A stretch of 64,000 nt of DNA. Origin: Prunus persica (lineage: Eukaryota; Streptophyta; Magnoliopsida; Rosales; Rosaceae). A program made the translations under genes and the position numbers. This document shows positions 11,304-19,594 of the stretch, piece after piece. The notes under the pieces were generated by a model. It was not told where the DNA came from. It was given only the letters and a program-made list of their open reading frames with translations, and did no database searches. The stretch is taken from positions 14,452,486 through 14,516,485 of the forward strand of contig NC_034013.1 in assembly GCF_000346465.2 (NCBI RefSeq), read 5' to 3'. The first letter of the stretch is position 1; each line of letters starts with the position of its first letter.

Positions 11304-11747
11304 ATGAATGGTTTTCCAGCAAAATTTACAGTACTTGCAGCCGCCGTGTTGCTTGTTTTGGGGGATTTTGTAGCAACTTCTGCCTTTGTTCCAGTTGGTA
11401 ATGGTTTTTCATGTCAGTAGTTATTGGGTTTGAGAATTTCATCCGCCATGTATTAGCGTTCGTGTACGCATGAATCGATTTTTTTTTTGTGGCATGAAAT
11501 AAGGTGGTAAGCAGAGCACTTCAGCTTTTGTGCCTGACAGTAAAGATTCAAGATACACATCTTCAAGAAGAGAAGGTTGCTTTTTGGATGTCAAAATATG
11601 AACCTTAAAAAAGGCAGGCAAGTGCTGCTGAGATTGAGGAGGCTGCAACAAACAAGAAAATTTACAAGGCCACCACCCCCACCGATCAGAAATTCCTTTG
11701 GGATATGGTCTGCTCCCCCTGCCCCTCCTCCATCACTCACTGCATGA
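11304..11747 (+). pseudogene. Small secreted peptide precursor, copy C, frameshifted
   Basis: Exon 1 11304-11397 (94 nt) encodes a signal peptide starting MNGFPAKF, like copy B. Exon 2 starts at 11504. The frame hits a TGA at 11599-11601 after 63 codons. Around 11577-11590 the sequence GGTTGCTTTTTGGATGTC has two extra T compared with GGTAGCTTTGGATGTC in copy A. Past that point a different frame stays open to 11745-11747 and still looks like the family, with a CFGCQ-like stretch, basic residues and a PPPPP tail. It is either a recent pseudogene or a truncated variant. Sequencing error in the T run is a simple alternative. Confidence 0.65.
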
Positions 11748-11810
11748 TTAGCCATGCATCTTTTTTCATTTGGAAAATCAATCTACGCAAGAAAATTCTA
11801 CTTTTTAAAT

Positions 11811-11870
11811 AAAATTATCAGAACCCATGTGTCAAATTATGTTCTTTCAGTTCCATTTGGTTCACTTGAA
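11811..11870. repeat. Displaced copy of the PPR gene 5' end
   Basis: This stretch (AAAATTATCAGAACCCATGTG.., in parts, then TATGTTCTTTCAGTTCCATTTG) repeats 12620-12700, which carries the PPR start codon. Copy 2 has about 22 extra bases. The two direct repeats bracket about 750 bp that includes the GC-palindrome cluster. Confidence 0.7.
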
Positions 11871-11883
11871 GAGTATTGCCGTA

Positions 11884-12122
11884 GTATAGCCGCGCGGCTA
11901 TACCTATTTGACACGTGGCTCAAATGCAAGGCGGGTCCTTTTTAAAAATAGTATAGCCGCACGGCTATACGTCGGGTTTTTATTTAATATAAATAGCCGC
12001 CCGGCTATACAGTTTTGACACGTGGCGAACCGGCGCAGCGCCAGGCCGGTCCCTTTTTTATAACATAAATAGCCGCGCGGAGGTTTTTTTATTATACTAA
12101 TAGTATAGCCGCGCGGCGATAC
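11884..12122. repeat. Cluster of TATAGCCGCGCGGCTATA palindromes
   Basis: Five copies of a GC-centred palindrome lie within 240 bp: 11884-11903 (perfect 20 bp), 11951-11970 (one mismatch), 11991-12010, 12067-12080 (half) and 12103-12122 (one mismatch). A TTGACACGTGGC box and a GGTCCNTTTTT box recur with a 107-bp period. The GC content is far above the flanks. It is probably the termini of a small nested transposon family rather than a gene. An operator or promoter role cannot be excluded. Confidence 0.75.
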
Positions 12123-12669
12123 TATTTTTGGACGGCGTGTGACAAACTGCCCCAATTTAGCCTCTAAATAAATCCTCTTGATTTCCACTTCATTCGGTGC
12201 TTCAAAAACTTGTTCAGTTCTCATTCCCCTCCTTCCCTTTTGTGTTTCCTCAAATTTCTATTAGCATGCAGATGGCAACAGGGCATCCATCTTCTCGAGT
12301 TCTGTATATCCATATATCTCCTCAAGTTTTGTTACTTTCTCATTGAGTGTTTTCTGTTGATCTCCTCGAGTTGTGTAACCAACCACCTCCTTGAGTTTTG
12401 TTTCCCAGTCCATAAGTATTTTGTTCGTCCCCTCCTAGATTGGTTTCATCTCTTTTCTGCTTGGGCTGAAGCCTTAGCTCTGAGACCTGCAATCCAACTG
12501 GTAATGTGAGTATCACTCATTTGAGAATTCTGGGCAAGTTCCAGTGTTAATGCCTTCCTCTTCTTTTGTTAAGAACATATGAGTTCTTCCCATATAAGCT
12601 ATCATATTCAATTTTCAACAAAACTATCAGAACCCATGTGTCAAAAATTGATGTCCTAACTTAAAAGTT

Positions 12670-14445
12670 ATGTTCTTTCATTTCCATTTGCTTCACTTGG
12701 ACCTCTCCAAGGTTTATTTATCTTTATCAAGAACCAAGCAGTTGCATGCTTTGATTCTCAAGACCCATCTCTCCCACGACCCATTTTATGCAACTAAAAT
12801 CGTTAGATTCTATGCAGTCAATGGTGACCTTCACTCTGCTTGTAAGCTGTTCGATGAAAGTCCCAGCCAAAGCGTCTACCTTTGGAACTCCATAATTCGA
12901 GCGCACGCTCAAGCCCACAAATTTGATGAAGCATTTTCTCTGTTTACTAAGATGCTTAGAACCGAAATCAAACCTGATAACTTCACTTATGCTTGCATTA
13001 TACGTGCATGCTCTGAGAGCTTTGATTTGGAAGGACTGAAGCTTGTCCATTGTGGAGTAACAGTTTCAGGGTTAGGATTGGACTCTATTTGTAGCAGTGC
13101 ACTTGTTACAGCTTATTCAAAACTCGGCCTTGTTGATAAAGCAAGTAGGGTGTTTTATGGGACACCACAGCAGGATTTGGTTTTGTGGAATTCTATAATT
13201 TCAGGTTATGGAAACTGTGGACGTTGGGACAAAGGGTTGCAACTGTTTAGTGAGATGAGAAGCATGGAGATGATGCCGGATGGATACACAATTGTTGGGT
13301 TGCTTTCGGGTTTATCGGATTCCAGCTTGATAACTATTGGCCAAGGACTACATGGTCTTTGTTTGAAATGTAATTTAGATTCTAATGCTCATGTAAGCAG
13401 TGTACTTGTGAGCATGTATTCAAGATGCATGTGTATGAACTCTGCACATAGAGTTTTTAGTGGTTTGTTCCAGCCCGATTTAGTTACATGGTCTGCTTTG
13501 ATAACTGGGTATTCACAGTCTGGGGATTATGGTAAGGCATTGTTCTTCTTCAAGAATTTGAACATGGAAGGTAAGAAGGCTGATTCCATTTTGATTGCCA
13601 GTGTGTTGGCTGCTGGTGCTCAGATAGCAAATGTAGGGCCTGGCTGTGAGATACATGCTTATGTTCTTCGACATGGACTTGAATCTCATGTCATGATTTC
13701 CTCTGCTCTAATAGCCATGTATTCGAAGTGCGGTTTCTTGGGCATGGGGACTCGTGTGTTTGAGATCATGCCAGAAAAGAATATTATTTCCTACAATTCA
13801 TTAATATTGGGTCTTGGTTTGCATGGACTTGCCTCTGAGGCCTTTAGAATGTTTGATGAGATACTGAGAAACGGGTTAAAACCTGATGAATATACTTTTA
13901 CTGCTCTCCTTGGTGCATGCTGCCATGCTGGCCTTGTCAAAGATGGCCGTGAAATTTTCAGAAGAATGAAGGATGAGTTTTGCATTCAACCTAGAACAGA
14001 GCATTATGTTCATATGGTAAAACTTCTTGGGATGGAAGGAGGGTTGGAAGAGGCTTACAATCTAATCTTGTCCTTGCCAGAACCAGTGGACTGCGGCATT
14101 TGGGGAGCCCTGTTATTGTGCTGCGATGTCTGTGGAAATTCTGAGCTGGCAGAAATTGTAGCCCAGAGGCTCTTTGAGAGTAGTTCTGAGAAAGGTGCTT
14201 ATAGGGTCATGCTTTCTAATATATATGCTGGCGATGAGAGGTGGGATGATGCAAAGAAGTTGAGAGATCACATAACAGAAGGCAAACTGAGGAAGATAAC
14301 GGGGCTTAGCTGGATTAAAGGTAGTGAATTATTGTTTCATCAAAATCTTCCTTATATTGGGGTGAATTATTGTTTCATCAAAATCTTCCTTGTATTGGGC
14401 TATAAACATCAATTCACAAGCTATCTTTGCTACGAATACGAATGA
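12670..14445 (+). CDS. Pentatricopeptide repeat protein (PLS class, E-type end)
   Basis: An intronless frame of 591 aa resembling Arabidopsis At1g64310. PPR proteins bind organellar RNA base by base and act in editing, splicing or stability. Repeats of about 31-36 residues run from about residue 20 to 470, with typical cores such as LWNSIIRAHAQAHKFDEAF, KPDNFTYACIIRACS, DLVTWSALITGYSQSG and KPDEYTFTALLGACCHAG. An E-like segment (YRVMLSNIYAGDERWDDAKKLR) follows and there is no DYW deaminase domain. The start was chosen where the repeat-flanked leader ends; residues 1-20 are hydrophobic and not a clear transit peptide. After GLSWIKG the last 40 residues come from a 38-bp tandem duplication and downstream sequence, so the natural C-terminus has probably been replaced. 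Confidence 0.88.
   Translation: MFFHFHLLHLDLSKVYLSLSRTKQLHALILKTHLSHDPFYATKIVRFYAVNGDLHSACKLFDESPSQSVYLWNSIIRAHAQAHKFDEAFSLFTKMLRTEIKPDNFTYACIIRACSESFDLEGLKLVHCGVTVSGLGLDSICSSALVTAYSKLGLVDKASRVFYGTPQQDLVLWNSIISGYGNCGRWDKGLQLFSEMRSMEMMPDGYTIVGLLSGLSDSSLITIGQGLHGLCLKCNLDSNAHVSSVLVSMYSRCMCMNSAHRVFSGLFQPDLVTWSALITGYSQSGDYGKALFFFKNLNMEGKKADSILIASVLAAGAQIANVGPGCEIHAYVLRHGLESHVMISSALIAMYSKCGFLGMGTRVFEIMPEKNIISYNSLILGLGLHGLASEAFRMFDEILRNGLKPDEYTFTALLGACCHAGLVKDGREIFRRMKDEFCIQPRTEHYVHMVKLLGMEGGLEEAYNLILSLPEPVDCGIWGALLLCCDVCGNSELAEIVAQRLFESSSEKGAYRVMLSNIYAGDERWDDAKKLRDHITEGKLRKITGLSWIKGSELLFHQNLPYIGVNYCFIKIFLVLGYKHQFTSYLCYEYE
14324..14399 (+). repeat. 38-bp tandem duplication in PPR 3' end
   Basis: GTGAATTATTGTTTCATC.. 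through TATTGG occurs at 14324 and again at 14362 with one or two differences. The period is not a multiple of three, so the second copy is read in another frame (VNYCFIKIF against ELLFHQNL). Confidence 0.9.
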
Positions 14446-14701
14446 TAGATTTCTTTTAAAGTACTGAAATTTGAAAAGGCCCTTACTTTCTGAGATAAGC
14501 AAAATGGTTTGGAATCTTGAATTGGTTTTGTTTGTCTTAACTTCGTGTTTTATCATCTATAACATCAAGTCCTCTTATGGCCTGATATACAGACTCCATT
14601 GTATGAAGAAACACAAATATACCAGAAAGCTTATAACTTTATCCTTTCAGTGGCATTGGCTCACCCCTCCATCCGAGCTTCTCCAAAACTTTATTATATC
14701 T

Positions 14702-16289
14702 TTATATTTCTTTACCGGTGGCCAATTGTTGCACCATAGATATGGTAATAAATGATATATTTGGTATGTGCCTAATTTTGTAATTCTCCTCTCCACCATC
14801 AGGTTTTAGCCGTTCTGCTTGATCATCCAGTAAAGGCAACAAGTCTAACTGCTGCAATGTGGTGGCAAACTGCAAACCTTCAGGTAACATCCTCTGCCGC
14901 ACGCAGACAACTGTGCAAGTGGAGGAAGTTCAAGCTAGGTAGTGCTCCCTCTTCAAGTTGCGTCCAGTACTCAAGAACATGAAGCAAAGCTGAGAACCTC
15001 GAGCTTGGGAAACCCACCAGCACTACAGAACTCTTTCCCCATTCGTTTTGCATCATAAGCATTCCAAGGGGTCAGATTTTTCAAGTTGGGTAGCAGATGA
15101 AGTACCAATTTCGAGTTCTCAGACATATGAGAGTTGCCTAATCTTAAATTTGTAAGCCTTTCCGAGGAACCAAATGAAGTAGGTAGCTTTTCTAGGACGC
15201 CTTCTAGGCGAAGCTTTTGAAGAAATGGTGGAGGTGAGAATGAATCCAGGAGGATAAGGTTTCCCTTGTTGAAGGCGTGTTTAGCTTCAATTGACAAGGA
15301 AGGAAGAGCCGGCATCTTTGTAATGGAGACAAATAGCTCACTGATATTCTCTTCAGCCACATCCATCACTCCAAGTCTTCTGAGCTGTATCAGGTTACCT
15401 AATTCTTCAGCAATTCCACCACCAGCATGTATAGCTGTGAGGGACAGAAGATTTTTTAAGCTTCCTATTCCTGCAGGTAGCTTCATCCCATGAACATCTT
15501 GGAACATGCTCTTGAACATTTTGAGGTGCCTCAACCTTACAAGATTGAGTATCTCGTCCGACAAGGCTGTTAAACACCCACACCATCTGATATTGAAAGT
15601 TTGTAGTGCTTTTAGCATGCATATTAAAAGGTACAAACTAACTATTTAAGAGTGCATGAGGTTTATCAGGTCTCGCACTTCATCTGGTAACCTTTTAATC
15701 TTGGTACCTTCTAGATCTAGCACTCTTAAATAGTTTGTACCATTAAACTGTAACCAATTACCATCATAGCGAAAATGATTATGATTTCCAACAGGAGCAA
15801 AGAAGTAGGTTGAAGTTGGAGATTGTTCAAGTGGGATGAGAGTTTTGTGATGTCCGAAGACTCTGAACAAATTAAAGCCCGAACAGTTGGTAAGGTTCCT
15901 TCTTCCAATTGGTGAAGACAGAATTCTCAGAAAGGAGATGGGAGCTGCAATCTAGTCCCTCTGCAAGCGCGGTCATCCTTAACTTGAAGCATTCCCCGGC
16001 TGATCAATTCATATATATTTTCTTCTGCTACATCCTCCATGATCTGCCCTGCGTTTGCTTGTACCAGTCCTTGGGCCAGTAGTAACCAAATAAGTTTCCC
16101 TTTCGGAATCCAGTGGTTCTCAGGGAAGATGGAACATTACATTAAGCATTGGAGAAGATAATCAGGTAAATCTCTGTAGCATAATTGCAATGGAACAGAT
16201 GAAGAAGAAGCTGATGTCTCACCTTCTTTACTCTCTTGAGAGTCTTTGTTTTCTTCCATCCCTCCTTCAATGGTGTTTGAACTAGCCAT
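14702..16289 (-). pseudogene. NLR-derived LRR pseudogene, copy 1
   Basis: This is the decayed paralogue of the intact gene at 17262-18842. It starts with the same MASSN.. opening (start codon complement at 16287-16289) and reads LCYRDLPDYL, but meets TAA at 16137-16139, about 50 codons in. After that the homology continues in shifting frames: MEDVAEENIYELIS, then LRVLDLEGTKIKRLPDEVRDL, then LTALSDEILNLVRLRHLKM, ending near LPEGLQF and DGGEENYK. The segment corresponding to YLGLNHTDIEELPEGLGR is missing. In its place at about 15621-15650 is an inverted copy of nearby bases 15719-15748. Several stops and frameshifts make function as a protein unlikely. Confidence 0.85.
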
Positions 16290-16710
16290 AGAGTTCTAAA
16301 AACTGTGTTTTGCATTTATAGAACAGATGATAGCAATATATAATGGGTAGAGTCGTCAGACCTTATGTTATAGGGTATGTTAAAGTCCAGCGTGTTGTAG
16401 TCTTGTAGAATAATTTCTAAGAAAGCTTCAAGGAGAGCAAACAAGGTGACATATACTACAAAACATAGCATATATATCCAAACTAAAATTACGATGTAGA
16501 GTCTAACGATGCTACATGATATGACTTTGTGATTGTAACAGATGCTTGTAATTTGTGATGGTTGAGCTTTGTATGGCAAACAGTCTGCTTGTCTTGCTAT
16601 ACAAACAAAATCCTCCACACTGATCTTGTAAACTAGATTTAATATAAACTTTTCCATGTGAATAAAAATCAAAGAAGATGAGTGCATAAATTTATGAAAT
16701 TATCAGTTTT
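16290..16710. other. Upstream region of LRR pseudogene
   Basis: Homologous to the bases upstream of the intact copy (18843-19200), for example ACTGTGTTTTGCAT, GACTTTGTGATTG and GGTTGAGCTTTGTATG. It marks the extent of the tandem duplication. No separate gene. Confidence 0.6.
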
Positions 16711-16895
16711 ATGAATCGTTGGATTTTATGCAGTCAATGATGATCCTCACTCAGCTTGTAAGTTGTTTGAGTAAAGTCCCAGCCAAAGCTTCTATCTTCG
16801 GAATTCCATTATTGGAGCCCACGCTCAAACCCACAAATTTGAGAATGCATTTTCTCTTGTATGGTCAAAATCTTCTTCGTTTTTTAGATAATTGA
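16711..16895 (+). pseudogene. PPR gene fragment, copy 2
   Basis: Bases 16713-16860 match 12800-12950 of the PPR gene (GGATTTTATGCAGTCAATG, CCCAGCCAAAGC, CCCACGCTCAA), with an in-frame TAA after TTTGAG. Then the sequence jumps to TCAAAATCTTCTTCG, which corresponds to the PPR 3' end. About 1.4 kb of coding sequence has been lost. Confidence 0.85.
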
Positions 16896-17261
16896 AATGC
16901 TTTGCAATATGGGATTGTTGAGTGCTTGTTCTACCTTCTGGTTTTGTAAGCAGCTCTGTGGTGATGCATAAAGAAGCCCAGAGATAGCTAACTTGTAAAT
17001 TGTAATCACTCTATTAGTTTAACAAAACAAATCGGCTAACAAACATCAATCTGTTTTCCTCAACATTTATCTAACTGATGGTTACAAACGAAAAAAAGTT
17101 TAAAAATTGCATACATAATAGAAAACACCAACTCCTTTTATGGCTTGATAAATTGTGTGAGAAACACATTATTTTAGAAAGCTTGTGACTTTTATCATTT
17201 CACCCACATGGGGATCCCTCTCCCTGAGCTTTAAAGACTTCTTCTACCATAGACGTGGTCA
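16896..17261. other. Downstream flank of intact LRR gene
   Basis: Matches the stretch between the PPR gene and the LRR pseudogene (about 14560-14700), for example CTTTTATGGCTTGATA against CTCTTATGGCCTGATA. No gene is seen. Confidence 0.55.
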
Positions 17262-18842
17262 TCACTCTCCCTTAGCTTTAACGAGTTCTTCCACCATAGA
17301 CGTGGTCATCAATCTAATCATTGGAATGTGGCTAATTTTGTAGTTTTCCTCTCCACCATCAGGTTTCAGACGCTCTGCATGATCATGCAGCAAAGGCAGC
17401 AAATCCAAACGCTGCAGTGTTGTGAGGAACTGCAAGCCTTCAGGTAACATCCTCAGCCTCAGACAATTGCGTACATAGAGGTATTTCAAGCTAGGTAGTG
17501 CCCCCTCTTCAAGCTCTGTCCACTCCTCAAGAACACGAGAAGCAATGGTGAGTTCCTCGAGCTTGGCAAACCCACCAGCGCTACAGAACTCTTTTCCTAT
17601 TTGTTTTCCATCATAAGCATGCCAAAGGCTTAGATTTTTCAAGTTGGGTAGCAGTTGAAGTACCGAAAACTGGTTCTCAGGCATGTGAGAGAATCCTAAT
17701 CTCAAGTTTGTTAGCCTTTCCAAGGAACCAAACCAAGAAGGTAGCTTTTCTAGGACGCCTTCCAGGCGAAGCTTTTGAAGAAATGGTGGGGGCGAGAATG
17801 AATCCAGGAGGACAAGTTTTCCCTCGTTGAAGGTGTGAATTGATTCTAGAGACAAGGAAAGAAGTCCAGACATCTTAGTTATGGAGGCAAGTAGCTCACT
17901 GATATTCTCTTCAGCCACATCCATCACTCCAAGTCTTCTGAGCTGTATCAGGTTACCTAATTCTTCTGCAATTCCACCACCAGCATGTACCCCTGTAAGG
18001 GTCAGAAGATTTGCGAAGCTTCCTCCTATTCCTGGAGGTAGCTTCACCCCCTGAACATTTTGGAACCAGTTCTTGTACATTTTGAGGTGCCTCAACCTGA
18101 CAAGATTGAGTATCTGGTCTGGCAAGGCTGTTAAATGCCCACACCATCTGATATCGAAAGTTTGTAGGGCTTTTAATCTGCCGAGTCCCTCTGGAAGCTC
18201 TTCTATATCAGTGTGGTTCAAGCCAAGATAGATGAGGCTTATCAGATCTCCCACTTCATCTGGTAACCTTTTGATTTTGGTACGCTCAAGATCTAGCACT
18301 CTTAAAGAGTTTGCACCATTAAACTTGAGCCAGTTACCATCGTCTTGAGAAAGATTTTTCCTGAGCAGGAATAAAGAAGTAGGTTGATGATTATTCAAGT
18401 GGGCTAACTGTTCTGTGATGTCTGAACAAACGAAAGCCCGAAAGGTTGCAACATCTCCTTCCTCCATTTGTTGAACACAGAATTTTCGAACAGGAGAGGG
18501 GACCTGCAATCTAGTCCTTACACTAGATTGTTGCTCCTTGAGTTGAAGCATTCCCTGGCTTATCAATTCAAATATGTTTTCTTCAGCTACATCCTCCATA
18601 ACATGCCCTGCTTTTTCTTGTATCAGTCCTTGGGCCACAAGCAACCGAATAAGTTTCCCTTTGGAAATGCCATCAGGGAGGATGCAACAATACATTAAGC
18701 AGTTTTGAAGGTAATCAGGCAAATCTCTGTAGCATAATTGCAATGGAAGAGGTGAAGAAGAAGCCGATGTTTCCCCTTCTTCGTTTTCTTGGGAATTTTC
18801 GGTTTCTTCCATCTCTCCTTCTATGGCATTTGAACTAGCCAT
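17262..18842 (-). CDS. LRR protein derived from RPM1-like CC-NLR, no CC or NB part
   Basis: A single-exon frame of 526 aa. Residues 1-30 are acidic and Ser-rich. Residues 38-105 (YRDLPDYLQNCLMYCCILPD.., KGKLIRLLVAQGLIQ, MEDVAEENIFELISQGMLQ) match the winged-helix/ARC2 end of the NB-ARC domain of plant RPM1-like resistance proteins. LRRs follow from about residue 175 (LRVLDLERTKIKRLPDEVGDL, LPEGLGRLKALQTFDIRWC, LRRLGVMDVAEENISEL, LQKLRLEGVLEKLP). No coiled coil, P-loop, kinase-2, RNBS or GLPL motif is present, and none appears upstream in about 800 bp. It could be an adaptor, a decoy or a guardee, or simply a remnant still open. Its own Met-rich start, conserved in the dead paralogue, argues that the truncation predates the duplication and was transcribed. 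Confidence 0.85.
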   Translation of the reverse strand: MASSNAIEGEMEETENSQENEEGETSASSSPLPLQLCYRDLPDYLQNCLMYCCILPDGISKGKLIRLLVAQGLIQEKAGHVMEDVAEENIFELISQGMLQLKEQQSSVRTRLQVPSPVRKFCVQQMEEGDVATFRAFVCSDITEQLAHLNNHQPTSLFLLRKNLSQDDGNWLKFNGANSLRVLDLERTKIKRLPDEVGDLISLIYLGLNHTDIEELPEGLGRLKALQTFDIRWCGHLTALPDQILNLVRLRHLKMYKNWFQNVQGVKLPPGIGGSFANLLTLTGVHAGGGIAEELGNLIQLRRLGVMDVAEENISELLASITKMSGLLSLSLESIHTFNEGKLVLLDSFSPPPFLQKLRLEGVLEKLPSWFGSLERLTNLRLGFSHMPENQFSVLQLLPNLKNLSLWHAYDGKQIGKEFCSAGGFAKLEELTIASRVLEEWTELEEGALPSLKYLYVRNCLRLRMLPEGLQFLTTLQRLDLLPLLHDHAERLKPDGGEENYKISHIPMIRLMTTSMVEELVKAKGE

Positions 18843-19427
18843 AGAGTTCTAGACACTGTGTTTTGCATACATAGAAGAGAAAGAAATATATAATGTTATA
18901 GGGTATGGTTAAGTTAAAGAGTACAAGTTAATATGCTTTGCCGTTTGCGAGGACAGCAACAAGAGGTGGCGGACAACACAAAGCATATATTTCCGAATTT
19001 GTTTAACTACGAAGAGTTTTAACAATGATGCATGTTGTGACTTTGTGATGGTTGAGCTTTGTATGCCAATTGGAAAGCAGCCTGCTTTTCTTGCCTACAT
19101 ATACAAACAAATCCCCACATCTTGCTACGACAGCCAAGCTCTTGTCACTGCAGAAAATGCCAAGAGACTCGTTATAATTTGTAAAATTAGATTTAATAAA
19201 GAAATTTCATGTAATAAAATGTAAAGAGAAGATGAATTAACATTTTATTTCATTCAATGGCTACCCTGCCGGCCTGCCTTCTTGTCATGCAACATAAGGC
19301 CCATTGCGGTTCTTATTAAAGGCCACAACACCCAGACTCAGCAAAGCTCCAGCCATGGCCCTGTATGGCCCTTGCATTTGAGAGGAAAAACTGGCCTTAT
19401 TCTATTATTTTGATTTGAGTTTGTCAA
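18843..19427. other. Upstream region of the LRR gene
   Basis: Probable promoter of the minus-strand LRR gene, partly duplicated at 16290-16700. No other gene is recognised. Confidence 0.5.
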
Positions 19428-19555
19428 TGGAGTATAACTCAGTTAGTTAAACTTTTTCATCTCCACCTAAATGGGTAGAAGTTCGAAACTCTATGCACCT
19501 AATGAATGTTTGTATAAAACTCCCCTTTTCCAATCGCTTGTAAAAAAAAAACTTG
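19428..19555 (+). mobile_element. tRNA-derived SINE
   Basis: It has an A-box-like TAACTCAGTTAGTTAA, a B-box AGTTCGAAACTC, then GCACCTAATGAATG and a 3' end CAATCGCTTGT followed by A10. A second copy in opposite orientation lies at 30040-30165 with the same order of blocks. RNA polymerase III boxes plus an A tail fit a SINE. It is non-coding. Confidence 0.75.
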
Positions 19556-19594
19556 TAAAACTGAGTATAAGGATCAACATATATATTTATATAA

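Noticed and set aside
12670..14445. DYW deaminase domain in the PPR protein
   Set aside because: No HxE..CxxC or terminal DYW is present; the frame ends in unrelated residues.
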